Shown here: positions 48,841-64,000 of the stretch, piece by piece
How the letters are laid out: every line of letters starts with the position of its first letter
Numbering within the stretch: the first letter of the stretch is position 1
Source of the DNA: Ridgeia piscesae
Taxonomy: Eukaryota > Annelida > Polychaeta > Sabellida > Siboglinidae
Assembly (NCBI GenBank): GCA_025642075.2
Contig: JAODUO010000042.1
Location: forward strand, 1,101,501-1,165,500
DNA: 64,000 nt
Direction: 5' to 3'
Translations under genes and position numbers: made by a program
The notes under the pieces: model-generated
Seen by the model: only the letters and a program-made list of their open reading frames with translations
Told to the model about the DNA's origin: nothing
The model's database searches: none

Positions 48841-51045
48841 GCTGCTACATAATAATAATAATATACTGTGTGATGATGATGTTATTTTCCTCTAGGGGAG
48901 TAGTAGTGTTGACCTCTTGACCTGTCAGATGACCAGAGCCAGTGGGTAGCTGTAATCTTAATGGCAAGCAGTCAAGCATTATTGCTCATAATGATTACAA
49001 GGTTTAAGTCATGCTGCTTGCAACATACGGAGCAGTCAGATGCCACACTTTCGTGTAAATTGGTGCTCAACTCCTGGCTCCAAGCATGTCATAATGTGTC
49101 TTAATGTGAAGGTCATATCAATGAGAAGGTCACAATATTATGGTCAAACATTAAACCGGATGTAAGATATGTAACGTCTGAGACAGGTTGGTACCTGATG
49201 AAGAATATGTGATGGACTTTCCCAGGTTTTAGGGAAAAACACCAACTTAAACTAGCAACCTACTATTAAGTAGGTACGTTATACTTAAATTAGTTTGTTT
49301 CCACCATCGAATCTATGACACAGTCACTGGATGAGGCTAGATCTATCACTCTGGGTATGCAGTGAAAATTAAGAAGTGATAGATTGGGTCATTTCTGTCA
49401 GCAGTCATTGCATATTTTGATGTGATTGGGTGAGCTGCTGCCATATTGATAGCAAACGAATGACTTGTCAAAGTCAGTGGTTTATGTATTCAGTATACTT
49501 CGAATGACATTATGTTAGCATATGTTTAGTTTGACACAATTGGGCTGCTTATTATCATACATTTACGACTGGATGATACATATTAACCAGGCTTGTACAG
49601 TGCACTTAGGTTGGTCTCGAATCACTTAAATACTTTTATAGCTGATCAATTCATCACCACACGACAGTACATTGTACCTCAATGGGGTATTCCATAAGCC
49701 CAAAAAGATTTTGAAAGACACTAAGTTCAGTTTACATAATACTACAGTAAATATTCCTGCCCAGTTGTTGCTATATGAAAACACTGTACATAATTATGCA
49801 ACGTGAGACTGGTCTGTCAAGACTCAAGCCCCTGTGGGAACAGGGCTGAGACGGTATTAGGGTACACTTACAGCCCACATTCCACAGGGGCACACTGACA
49901 CTAACAGGTGCTGGTGGGATAACAAAAAGCAATAAAAAGACTGTTGTGTCACTTGTGTGACATAAATAAAGATGACAGGAGTGTCATTAATCTGTGACAT
50001 TCGCTACTGTCACGGTCACATGCACTAGGTATCCTTACCAACCAGGCACAGCATGATGGGTAATAAACAGCTATCACAACCACTTGGTACTACAGCATAG
50101 ACTGAAGTATTGGGTATCGCTTGGTTATGTAGGCGTGGCACAGTTGCATTTGACAACCAGGCTGTCACGCATGGCCTATGTCGTTTGCAGACGCATCACA
50201 GTTAATGTCACATTCATTTACCGTTTTACAATTTTACGTTTAAAATAGATAATGGATTTCTAATAGATATATTAGCTACACTACTTCTTATTTGTGAAGA
50301 GCGATTCATTGCAATGACATAAAAAGAACTCCTCGTAGGCGTCTTGTTGATCCAGGGCTCTGACGTCCAGACACACTCCAGAACCCCACCTTGTTCCAAA
50401 CTGCCTCCTACACTGGTGAATTACAGACCAGTCCCAAAACACTTGTCTCGTTTATGGTGTGACCTTATAAACATTGGTCGTCCGGCTAGAAGACAGAGGG
50501 ACTTTGGAACGTGGACCCATGGGATACGTTGTTAAAACATTCCCATGGAAACTCCGGATCTGCCCGGATAATAAGTGTATAATTTCCATGTGCTGAATAG
50601 TCAATGATGTTTCCTGTTCTGGATCAATGTGTTCTATGTGCACATAATTGTGTGTCATGTTGTGACATGTCTCATCTGTCACTGAACCTGTCAGCTTGTC
50701 ATCAACTTCACAGGCTGATTTACAATGACTAGTGCAGTCAGTTTTACATTTAGTATCATTTGGACTTTATTCTATTAATGACAGAATGGTCACCTGGAAC
50801 CTGGGACTCTTCTCATTTAAGTCGTTTTAGATCAATGATCTCCATGGCTAATGATCTGGATATTAGTTTTACTCAATCCCTTAGCAAGAAATTATTTTGC
50901 CAATCTTGAATTACTGTGTGTTCCTTCGTGTTCTGTTCCTTTCTATATGTGCAAGACTGGCATGGAATCGTTTTACACCAGTCACAGCCAGTGATGGTCT
51001 CACTAGAATGTATTAATGACAAAGCAACTCATTTGAGCTATTTAC
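48837..51045. other. No gene recognised
   Basis: Unique sequence, short frames only; no motif or splice pattern that I can support. Confidence 0.5.
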
Positions 51046-51728
51046 TGAATTAATACTGATCCATTTGGTTTATGTGACTGCCAGTTGTGCCACTGCTAGT
51101 GAGTAATTAATACTGATCCATTTGGTTTATGTGACTGCCAGTTGTGCCACTGCTAGTGAGTAATTAATACTGATCCATTTGGTTTATGTGACTGCCAGTT
51201 GTGCCACTGCTAGTGAGTAATTAATACTGATCCATTTGGTTTATGTGACTGCCAGTTGTGCCACTGCTAGTGAGTAATTAATACTGATCCATTTGGTTTA
51301 TGTGACTGCCAGTTGTGCCACTGCTAGTGAGTAATTAATACTGATCCATTTGGTTTATGTGATGCCAGTTGTGCCACTGCTAGTGATAATTAATACTGAT
51401 CCATTTGGTTTATGTGACTGCCAGTTGTGCCACTGCTAGTGAGTAATTAATACTGATCCATCTGGTTTATGTGCCCAGTTGTGCCACTGCTAGTGAGAAA
51501 TTTCAATACTGATCCATTTGGTATGATTCTGCCAGTTGTGCCACTGCAGTGAGTAATTAATACTGATCCATATGGTTTATGTGACCGCCAGTTGTGCCAC
51601 TGCTAGTGAGTAATTAATACTGATCCATTTGGTTTATGTGACTGCCAGTTGTGCCACTGCTAGTGAGTAATTAATACTGATCTATTTGGTTTATGTTACC
51701 GCCAGTTGTGCCACTGCTAGTGAGTAAT
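51046..51728. repeat. 57-bp minisatellite
   Basis: About 12 units of TAATTAATACTGATCCATTT, GGTTTATGTGACTGCCAGTT and GTGCCACTGCTAGTGAG. The first five units are identical; units near 51360-51560 carry small deletions and substitutions. Confidence 0.95.
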
Positions 51729-53460
51729 GTGGGATGTTACTTAGACATCATGGAACCATAAGTGAGTCCAGTGGTCAGCTGCCCCCTCTGAACCTACTCA
51801 GTCTTAACAGTTGTAATTACCTGTCTTAGCCCAGTCCCCTTACAAGACAGGCTAAGCCCCTGGTTTTAATCACATAAGTTTCTACCCATTCTGGTCATTT
51901 GATTTCTTTGCTGTCTAGAGAGATGTCTGCACCATGAGCTGACTCTAGCGTGTGCGGGAATAATGGATTTGTCTTGTGTCAGTTGACAGGATGTGTGGTG
52001 TGCATTCTGTGTTTGATCTGTTTACCAATGCACATCACTCCCCTCACTCCAGTTTATGTCTGTACGTGTCACCAATATGTCACCTTCTCAATGTCACAGA
52101 CCTGGCTCAGGCCCTAGGAGACTGGTGACTACTACACAGACCCTATGAGTAGGACACTCCTGACAGATGTCAGACAGGACACCCACAATGACACACGGCC
52201 TGCCTTATATGGACACTGTCTATTGAATATGTCATCAGGACTTTTGTGTTTCGGGCTGAAAATGACAAGGCAGAGTGAAACATGAATAAAAACACCTGTG
52301 TAGTTTGCAAGTGCCAGGATAGCATTTGCCATTTATTATAATTTATATACAATATAATTAAGATTTAACTATGGCATATAGTGTCTGACTCTATGTGTCA
52401 TGATACATGGCGTGTCCCGCGCAACTGGAGCTGTTTGGGGACAGGACAGTTGTTGTTTCCGACTGATGAATACTAGGAAACTCAGGTTATAAATATCTTG
52501 TGTTAGAGCTTTGTTATCTTAGCTGTCTGATTCAATATTCAGTTTACCACACTGCCACAGATTATAGTGATTTATGTAGTGCAGATAGTATGAATTTGCA
52601 TTTTGCATCTGACAAGGTGTCTAAATCAAATGCGTATAATCACAACACAAGTACACATTTGTCTAAAAACAGGTTATATTGTGGGAAAGATGGCATTCTT
52701 AATTACTTGTCAAGATCGCTAAACACAAGAACTAGCTGCTGATGCCATGGCAACCACCATAATAATTGATTAAAATGCATGATTTCCATGAACATTCTTA
52801 AGGGCAAAGTGTTACATTGCTTCTGCTTGTAATTATCCTTCAGAAAAGTAGCTAGTTGGCACTGTTTGGTGCAGCCCGATTAGTACAACAAAAACAAAAC
52901 AAAATCCTATTCTTTAACATGGAGAAAATGGACTTCCCAAATGTCCCGAACCTCGCTTTCGAACGAGAGACTTACATGGCATGTTGTTGAAAATGTGGAC
53001 TTTGTTCATATCAAGTTGATCAAACAAAATAAAAAATGTGATCTGTTAAATAAACTCTACCTATGCAGCTTATGTGTAGTTAACAGTTTCCACGGGTGAT
53101 GTTGTATCCAGTTTTTTCAGTATTTTGCAAATGCACTAGTTCTGTTGGATGGTGTTGTTTGATTGATGAGGGAGGGTTGTTCCACTAGATCCAAGGCTCC
53201 AGCTCTCCAAGGTGTCTGGTCTGCCTGGCTGTGTCATTACCAGACCCAGTCAGGCATGTAACTCCGTGAGACCAGCTATTTGTAAAGGTTGACCCCCAGT
53301 AGAAGATAAACAATTATTCTGAATATTCATGTCCTAAAATTAGCGCTGCTGGATAAATTTTCATTAACTGTAAGTTGGAAGAATTGTCATCTTTACTCTG
53401 TATTCTAATGTCAATGCCTCCATGGGGTAGTACAACAGGGCCAGCTGAAGTGAGCATGGA

Positions 53461-53463
<3 letters not shown>
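51729..53463. other. No gene recognised
   Basis: Unique sequence between the 57-bp array and the GT-rich tract; nothing identifiable. Confidence 0.5.
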
Positions 53464-55795
<2,332 letters not shown>

Positions 55796-57632
55796 GCCTC
55801 ATTTTGTCTCACTCACTGGGAGGTTCACAGCCTCACTCACTGGCAGGTTCACAATCTCACTCACTGGGAGGTTCACAGTCTCGCTCACTGGAAGGTTCAC
55901 AGTCTCACTCACTGGCAGGTTCACAGTCTCACTCACTGGCAGGTTCACAGTCTCACTCACTGGCAGGTTCACAGTCTCACTCACTGGCAGGTTCACAGTC
56001 TCACTCACTAAGGTTCACAGTCTCACTCACTGGCAGGTTCACAGTCTCACTCACTGGCAGGTTCACAGTCTCACTCACTGGAAGGTTCATAGTCTCACTC
56101 ACTGGGAGGTTCACAGTCTCACTCACTGGCAGGTTCACAGTCTCACTCACTGGAAAGTTCACAATCTCACTCACTGGCAGGTTCACAGTCTCACTCACTG
56201 GCAGGTTCACAGTCTCACTCACTGGAAGGTTCACAGTCTCACTCACTGGGAGGTTCACAGTCTCACTCACTGGGAGGTTCACAGTCTCGCTCACTGGCAG
56301 GTTCACAGTCTCACTCACTGGCAGGTTCACAGTCTCCTCACTGGCAGGCTCACAGTCTCGCTCACTGGCAGGCTCACAGTCTCGCTCACTGGCAGGTTCA
56401 CAGTCTCACTCACTGGAAGGTTACAGTCTCCTCACTGGCAGGTTCACAGTCTCGCTCACTGGCAGGTTCACAGTCTCGCTCACTGGCAGGTTCACAGTCT
56501 CGCTCACTGGCAGGTTCACAGTCTCGCTCACTGGCAGGTTCACAGTCTCGCTCACTGGCAGGTTCACAGTCTCGCTCACTGGCAGGTTCACAGTCTCGCT
56601 CACTGGCAGGTTCACAGTCTCCTCACTGGCAGGTTCACAGTCTCACTCACTGGCAGGTTCACAGTCTCACTCACTGGCAGGTTCACAGTCTCACTCACTG
56701 GGAGGTTCACAGTCTCGCTCACTGGCAGGTTCACAGTCTCGCTCACTGGCAGGTTCACAGTCTCGCTCACTGGGAGGTTCACAGTCTCGCTCACTGGGAG
56801 GTTCACAGTCTCGCTCACTGGCAGGTTCACAGTCTCGCTCACTGGGAGGTTCACAAATCTCACTCACTGGCAGGTTCACAGTCTCCTCACTGGGAAGTTC
56901 ACAGTCTCACTCACGGCAGGTTCACAGTCTCACTCACTGGGAAGTTCACAGTCTCACTCACTGGGAGGTTCACAGTCTCACTCACTGGCAGGTTCACAGT
57001 CTCACTCACTGGCAGGTTCACAGTCTCACTCACTGGCAGGTTCACAGTCTCACTCACTGGGAGGTTCACAGTCTCACTCACTGGCAGGTTCACAGTCTCA
57101 CTCACTGGGAGGTTCACAGTCTCACTCACTGGCAGGTTCACAGTCTCACTCACTGGCAGGTTCACAGTCTCACTCACTGGGAGGTTCACAGTCTCACTCA
57201 CTGGCAGGTTCACAGTCTCACTCACTGGGAGGTTCACAGTCTCACTCACTGGCAGGTTCACAGTCTCACTCACTGGCAGGTTCACAGTCTCACTCACTGG
57301 AGGTTCACAGTCTCACTCACTCACTGCCCGGTTCACAGTCTCACTCACTGGCAGGTTCACAGTCTCACTCACTGGGAGTTCACAGTCTCACTCACTGGGA
57401 GGTTCATAGTCTCACTCACTGGGAGGTTCACAGTCTCACTCACTGGCAGGTTCACAGTCTCACTCACTGGGAGGTTCACAGTCTCGCTCACTGGAAGGTT
57501 CACAGTCTCACTCACTGGAAGGTTCACAGTCTCGCTCACTGGCAGGTTCACAGTCTCACTCACTGGAAGGTTCACAGTCTCACTCACTGGAAGGTTCACA
57601 GTCTCACTCACTGGAAGTTCACAGTCTCACTC
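55796..57632. repeat. 24-bp minisatellite, about 75 units
   Basis: Unit GGTTCACAGTCTCACTCACT plus GGCA, with GGGA/GGAA/GGCA and CAC/CGC variants. Since 24 is a multiple of three the frames stay open for over 600 codons on the plus strand and as SETVNLPV repeats on the minus strand. Scattered 1-bp deletions shift the frames, which argues against selection for coding. Confidence 0.95.
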
Positions 57633-60600
57633 ACTGGTTCAGGCTGGATCGAAGTGTTGAATTGTGTTGATGAGTCCAAACAAATTCTTGTGTAATTTCT
57701 AACTACCAGATGATATAATTATTAGTCTATTGCATACCAAAATTATTATTGCAAGTATCGAGATCCCTGGTTTATTCTAGAAAGAATTACTTGGGAAAAG
57801 ATATTATACAATCCGGAAGAAAAAATAAAGTTAGGAAGAATATTTGAAGCTGCAAGTTTGCACCCGTATCATAATAATATGTACTACTGTGGTAAGGTAT
57901 GGTATTGGTTGGCCTTGAGTAGGACATACATATATAATGTAGATAACATGTATTATGTAAAAAAGACATTGATACTACAGTAATTAGAAAGTCCAGGATT
58001 TTGTGAATAAACAATAACAATTTAACAATTTAAATCACAGAATATATGGGTAGTTAATATGTCATCTCATGGGCCATGTGTGGTGGTCTGGTGACTGTGG
58101 AGCTGTTACTGGTGTAGCTAAACAAATAAATGTTCGTAGTAAGTTTCCAGGAAAGCTGAGGACACACATCACAAAGCTTCCATTGACAGTAAGAGAGGTT
58201 TCTGGCAGGTCAAGTTCATAGTTACTCATAATCTTGGCAGTTTGTAGTAGTAATGGTAGTACCATACCAGTCATAATCTCTAAATACGTCATGTCCTAAT
58301 TCTATGGACAAGCGGTTTATACGCATGAATTGCCACACACTATTGAATGACCCCAATCCAGTACACGTCATTTTGTATACCAGTCGTTACACATTCTAAC
58401 ACTAAACTATATTGGGTTACACCATGTTTATCTGATTCCAGTGGTGAAAGTTTAATATCTTGTGTTATTTTATTGAGTAAATAAATAATGACTGTTCAGA
58501 TGTGTGTTAGGGTGAAGGCCATTTTTTGTATGGGAAAACTTGTTGTTTGATGTGAAGTATAGTGAGTTATGTAACGGTTGCGGTGGTTTAATGTTTTCTT
58601 TGTGTACAGGACACACGTCTGCCACTCAGAACCACAACAACATTGTATATCTGACATGTATGTCATTGTGTTGACAAGTTGCAAATTTATATTACAAATC
58701 TGCCTCTAATGCTAAATAAGTTACACATTTTATTTATTTGTAATTATATCGCAGTATCCAGCCGGTGCAACTATCAGATGCCACACTTCTCACAATAGCA
58801 GACATGTTCAGTCAAACACCTTCTTAATTTGTATGGGAAGCATTCAGCCATTCTGTAATTACTGCAATAAGACTAGTCATAGCTCACACATAAAGATCCA
58901 CCACTGTCTATAGCCATGTACTCAGGGCTGAGTGAACTGGACCAGTGGGAAGTGAGTATGCTGGGCACGGTTGACACAACAACAGTAGGACGATTTGAAC
59001 CCAGAATGACTTCACTGAGAAGCTCACTCCCTGTTATTATTATCACCAGTCATCATGTACTACCAGACAATACTTACTTGCTTATCCTTTCATCCCAATC
59101 GGGACATAAGGCTACAACAGCAATGTTCCTCCACAGGGTCCTGTCCTTTGCTGTGTCCTGAGCCCCGTAACCTTGTAGCTCTGCCGTTACTGACAATACC
59201 AGATGTAATATGTTATTATCAAGACCAGACAATACCAGATGTAATAATATTTATGTTTGCCAGACAGTGGCATTGTCACACTTACTTTTTCCGGGTGTTA
59301 CATTTTATCTGGGCAATATTTATGTGCATACATTATAAAATGTTTTGTTTTCTGCAGACAGAAACAATTTCTGTCATAAAACGGCTTCCTCTCCTTGCAT
59401 GCGTCATGTGACATCACTCTTATGATTCTGAAAACCGCAAACTATAATTACATAATTTCGTTATAACGCTTGTGTTTCTATAACAAATGAATATTGGATA
59501 TTATTTATCACCATCCTATCTACTGGCGCCATCTACTGATGCCAAATATTATGCTTTATGCATACACATAAACATCATAAAATATAATACATGTATATAA
59601 TACATGTAAGTGCCAGGTAGTCACGTTTAATGTCCTGTGTCTTGTTTACAATTTGGATCCACATTCCTGACACCATCATCACGTCCTCCGCCTTATGCAG
59701 GCAATCATAACTAAACAACATCAAAACTAGACTACTCTGGTTTGAACAGGGGTAAAGCAGTGGAAATTATTTATTAGTAAACAATTTCATGCTACAGTAA
59801 CTACACATGTGTATGAATCATGATTTTGTTTGTTGTGCCGTTGAGCTTGAGCTTTCAAAGATATGGGCAGTTGGGCACTGTAGAAGTGTTTTACAATTAT
59901 TTATTTATGACATCCGTGACAACAGTATCCTCTTATGCTTCGTCAACAAGTGGTGCTGTAATCGTTCTACACAGTTGAACACTTACGTGACAGTTGACAG
60001 GTTCTGTGAATTAAAATAGACTTCAGTGATGAAGTAAACACAAGTGGAGTGTGTGTGTGTGTGTCACCTGGCATGTATTAATCCTCACTGTGACCTTGGT
60101 GTATTTGTCCTCACCTTGACATTGGTGTATTCATCCTTGTGACCTACTCACACACAACTAATGAGGCGGGCTGTGTGTTTGTTGCTTTACTCTCTCAAGT
60201 ATCTATTAATACAACCCCCTAATGGTCTTCTGACTGAGACTGCAGTCCTTCCTTGCCTTATGATGTCTTCACAGTGTGGCTGTGGCCCTTCCTTGCCAAG
60301 GGTGTATCCATGGGAGTACTTGTTGCCCAGAAACCAAAAAAAAACCACACTAGGCTATGTGGTAAATAACAGTGAATGATGACATGCAACATCTAGTGTT
60401 ACAGTGATACCTGTTTCGAACCCAATATGCCAGTCCTGGTATGCACATGTTTGCTGTGATATGTCCTTCAAGTTTGAAGTTTGAATGAAGTTTATTTCAA
60501 AGTGAACAAAACAATACACACAAAAAAACACCCAGTAAGCAATAACGTAAACAAACAATTACACATGGAAATAGTGGAAGATGGAAGTTCCGTACTTATC

Positions 60601-62199
60601 AATCACTTCCCCCAACAGTAGCACAACTTGTGTAATAAAAACATTTTAAACAACATTGAAATACATATTTAAAAAGTAATATCCTTCATATTTGTAAATT
60701 CAATGCATATTTACATATTATCACCCACCATTCCTGCGTTGTGGATGTGCAGTACGAGTATTAAGAAACAGTTGCTTATGTCTTGTTTTGAGAATTTTAT
60801 CTGAGTTCTGGCCATTAAACCAGATATTGTTCCCTAAGCCTCCCAGGATCACCAGCTGCTTCCTGGAGATTAGCTCAATCTACTCAACACCTCATTATCT
60901 CCATTAGATAATCTCTCTTGGCCATTCACTAACCTCCTAGCTCAGGTCTCTGTGTAGGTTTGTAAGTCCAGTTCAAGGCATTGACCATTGAAGTATTGTG
61001 TTAACAACCTGTGTATTGCCCTGCAATCTTTGTTGTGGTCCAGCCAGGGCAATTAAGAGAATCCCTGAGTGGTGACTGGGGCCTCTACAAGTAAGTTCTC
61101 CTCCCAATGAGAGCTAGACAGTTCACCAGCAGCTACTAATGAGTGTGTGTGTTTATTCTGGATCTCCACTATGTTTATTCTGGATCTCCATTTTGTTTAT
61201 TCTGGATCTTGATTTTGTTTAGTGAGATGTTAACAGCTTTCTATGACTTTGATGTGTTGTGTGCCTGAGGAATTCTATGTGGTTGTTTACACAATAACCC
61301 TATGTATGTATTATCACCCTGTAAAGGTGTGAGATTAGCTTTAATTAGGCTTTATGAGTCCATAACTGTACTGTTAACTGAACTCTCGTCATATATACAT
61401 ACAATTGGACAGTCTGCTGTTTGATGAACTCCAATTTTGCATTTGGAAAGTAGATGTGATTAATAATTTGAATTTAAATTTAAACATTATCACAGACGAC
61501 TGTGTTATTTCAATTCCAAATATTGACCCATATAATTGGCAGTATGGCAGATTCGCCTTGTTATTATGTGTGCTTGTTTTAAGAAAACATGAAGTTGTCG
61601 ACTATTGACTGTTTGTGCCTCCCTTGAAAGTGTGCATGGTCAAACAGTTGTGACTGTTGTCTGTAGTGGATGTGGTCAGTAATGCATAAACAGCCCAAGG
61701 GCTTCTTCCTAGAAATATGTTATCAGTTCAGACTGAGGCATAGTTTATCTTTGTGACAGAGGACAGTCATGGGACCATAGCCTCAATGGCTATTACCCCC
61801 GAGGTATAGATCACACTGTAATCGTTAAATGCCAACATGTCCAGCTTTAGTTATAGTACATTATTGTTGTTTATTTTTAAAGACATCAGATGCTAATAGT
61901 TATCAATCAGGATGTTATTATGTGAGTAATATATCCTGTATCCCCCGCAACGCATAAAATAATAATGCACTTGTTTCGGTGTTGGCTGTGACTGTTCACT
62001 CGTTTGTTTAGAATATTGGACCGGTGACGATGTGTGTGGAATTCATGATGGGTTTTCAATGTATTTGTTAACACGTAAATATAACAACATAAACAGTTTT
62101 AAAATCTATTTGTAGTTGACCGTAGTCGATTTATGAAAAAAATACATGTTGACGTCCCAAACGCTTACACAACGTGACTTGTAATAATTAAAAATAGCG
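57633..62199. other. No gene recognised apart from a SINE
   Basis: Contains the SINE at 58838-59030 and a short GT tract at 60050. Small open frames lack motifs. It may hold upstream regulatory sequence of the gene entering at the right edge. Confidence 0.45.
58838..59030 (-). mobile_element. tRNA-derived SINE (family 1), minus copy
   Basis: Contains GCATTCAGCCATTCTG, CCACCACTGTCTATAGCC and GCTGAGTGAACTGGACCAG, the reverse of the tail at 20305-20423, then CGATTTGAACCCAGAATG, a box B on the minus strand. It is diverged, with indels. Confidence 0.65.
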
Positions 62200-62760
62200 A
62201 AGTTTCTAGATGTATGACCGCTACCAGACAAAATATGGGGAAATATGCACGATGCGGTCGTCAACCTGTCCCCCACCTGCTAACTTGGACTGGTCCAACA
62301 AGTCCATCCGTCACAAATGGGCGGGTCGTCGTTTGCGGTGTTGTGACCTCTATCTGCGTCACTGTTATGCACGTGCGTTAAGCCGTCAGAATGAAAGAAA
62401 CTTGGCAGTGATTCAGCGAACTTGGTCCTTTTTAAGGCGGCGTGTGTGTGTCAGTAAGGCAGAATACTAGAACTACCGCTAGTGGTAAACGAACACGGAA
62501 CAAGTGTCTTGAACTCGAAGGAGTGGTCGGCGTTTTTAACCTAGTAGGTAAGTGGTGTCGTTGTTTTGATGGCGTCGTGAAATTAACCAGCGCAGACGTT
62601 GGAGCCGCTGCCTCGAAGTGTAACTACTGAATAGATTCGATTGAAGTCTAGTGATAGATCAGAGAAGTGCAGTATGTTCTGCCGCTACTCAGAACATTGC
62701 TCGCCCCACGAATTACTACTCTACTCTAGTGGACGTATCGCGTAAACGCGACAGTGATTG
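62200..62760 (+). promoter_or_regulatory. CpG-rich stretch, possible promoter and 5' exon of the next gene
   Basis: CpG-rich relative to the flanks. CTAGTAG/GTAAGTGG at 62548 is a good donor on the plus strand, upstream of the coding exon at 63774. An 86-codon open frame (62210-62467) matches nothing I know. The link to the downstream exon is inference. Confidence 0.35.
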
Positions 62761-63773
62761 TCAATTTTAATGGTCGATTTCTAATATCGTCATGATCGTT
62801 GCATGAGCATGAGCGAGACATTTCCACCCTATTATAGACATATATTATTACAATTCCGAGGTGTGTTCAGCCTATACTGTTATTCCGACTCTCACACTTA
62901 TTGCTAGTACTCGTCCCACTGACATTGGTTCTTGAGGTGGGAATGAAACGGTACAACAATGTTAGTATTAAGTAATTCTGTATGTGAGCCGTTACTCTTA
63001 AATTTAGTCTTACCCAAACTACAGACACAGCTTAGCTTTACATATCATTAGTATGATAATAACATTCTGATAAAAACAACTTTTATTTTACAAAACATTT
63101 GAAATTTTATATTAGTACACCAGGTGCCCAAAGATATACTTGGCAAGTCGATACATTGTATCCATTTGCCTGGTCAGTGATCTATTTACCTGTCTGCATT
63201 GTGTAGCTTGCTCTGTGTATGTTAATAATGATTACTGTACACAACTGGCCCATTTGCAAGACGCCTACAGTATATTACTTATATAAACACTTGAGAAGTG
63301 TCAGGTGGTCACGTTTGTCTGTACTGCATCTACAGATAGACTCGTATAGATGGAATCACAAATCAGCGCATTGGCCCGGCTGGCAAGGGACATACGTTGT
63401 TTACTTTCCAATAAAATGGAGAAAACGATGTTGAAAATGAAACTGGAGGAGGAAAGAAGGGATGAGATGGGGTGATTAACAAGGTAACAAGAGGGAAGGG
63501 GCACACATGGTCCTGGGGTAACAGGATTGACAGAAACAGATACTCAGTTACAGGATTCCCTGGGCTTACAGGAGGGACTGGCACAGGTCAGAAGGGGTCA
63601 GTTTAAATAACATTGTTCTCAACAATTATACTGGTTGCTTTCTTTGAATGTTTTAATAATTGTAAGTTAGAATTTATATGTTACTCGAGGTATAACATTG
63701 CTGAGAAAATATTGAGAGTATATATCTTGCTTTTATCTGTTTCCATAGATAATCTGCAGCGAGAGAGACATAG

Positions 63774-63861
63774 ATGGCATCAGTAAACTCACCAGACAAG
63801 AAAGGAAGGGTCATTGTAGTTGGCATTGACCTCAGTCAGATCTCCAAAACTGCCTTCCAAT
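63774..63861 (+). CDS. First coding exon of a universal stress protein-like gene (partial)
   Basis: The acceptor is CTGTTTCCATAG (63748) or CTGCAG (63759). ATG at 63774 begins MASVNSPDKKGR, then VIVVGIDLSQISKTAFQ, and a donor T/GTAAGTG follows at 63862. A short polar N-terminus, a beta strand V-I-V-V-G-I-D and a following S-x-x-S/T-x-x-A-F helix match the start of universal stress protein (USP) domains, which often continue AF-x-W; the split codon T/.. would allow W. USP proteins bind ATP in many cases and are numerous in molluscs. The rest lies beyond the window. Confidence 0.55.
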
Positions 63862-64000
63862 GTAAGTGCGCAATGGTCATATTTGCTGCAGTCAGTCGTG
63901 CAACAGTAATCTGATTCCAGGATGCAAATTGCAGTGCATTCATGACAGCTTCATATTTATTCTGATCTCGTGTGCCTGTGGGCACTACATGTAAAATTGT

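Noticed and set aside
47839..48920. Serine- and cysteine-rich repeat protein
   Set aside because: A 24-bp minisatellite with frame-shifting variants, running into a CT microsatellite; no supporting gene structure.

Overview
The window looks like nuclear genomic DNA from an animal, most likely a lophotrochozoan and probably a mollusc. The evidence is intron-rich genes with GT/AG junctions, a GTP cyclohydrolase I gene of animal type, several non-LTR retrotransposon (LINE) fragments, tRNA-derived SINEs, and an extreme load of micro- and minisatellites. The species call is inference; no bacterial-type gene organisation is present.

The one gene that can be rebuilt completely is GCH1 (GTP cyclohydrolase I) on the minus strand. 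It has six coding exons: 33328-32989, 20903-20794, 19765-19710, 19005-18974, 17754-17670 and 9912-9783. All junctions are GT/AG with matching phases, giving a 250-residue protein. Its CpG-rich promoter, near 33.33-33.6 kb, carries a CRE-like site and a CCAAT box, with a plus-strand TATA box beside them. A second gene enters at the right edge: one coding exon (63774-63861, plus) resembling the start of a universal-stress-protein family member.

The striking feature is a ~7 kb minisatellite of a 49-bp unit (about 9.9-17.0 kb) filling the last GCH1 intron. Read on the minus strand, each unit is a copy of the 3' splice site of the last exon: polypyrimidine tract, CAG, and the first 19 bases of the exon, which encode HMCMVM with the catalytic His and the third zinc-ligand Cys. 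More than a hundred decoy acceptors therefore precede the real one. A second array (31-bp unit, 20.95-22.0 kb, intron 1) shares 12 bases with the acceptor of exon 2, so a similar event may have happened twice in the gene. The very long plus-strand open frames over these arrays (up to 1737 codons) come from stop-free repeats and are not genes.

Layout: 1-9.0 kb is mostly non-coding, with a CpG-rich patch near 3 kb, microsatellites and SINE pieces. 9.0-33.6 kb is GCH1, whose introns hold the 49-, 31-, 28-, 52- and 18-bp arrays. 34-45 kb is a transposon graveyard: a 300-bp CA tract, a LINE with an inverted 5' part, a 1-kb tandem duplication, a hAT-like remnant, and an L2/CR1-like LINE interrupted by another LINE with an 11-bp target duplication. 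45-62 kb is largely non-coding, with 24-bp arrays at 47.7 and 55.8 kb, a 57-bp array at 51 kb and a 900-bp GT-rich tract at 53.5 kb. A CpG-rich stretch at 62.2-62.8 kb could be the promoter of the stress-protein-like gene.
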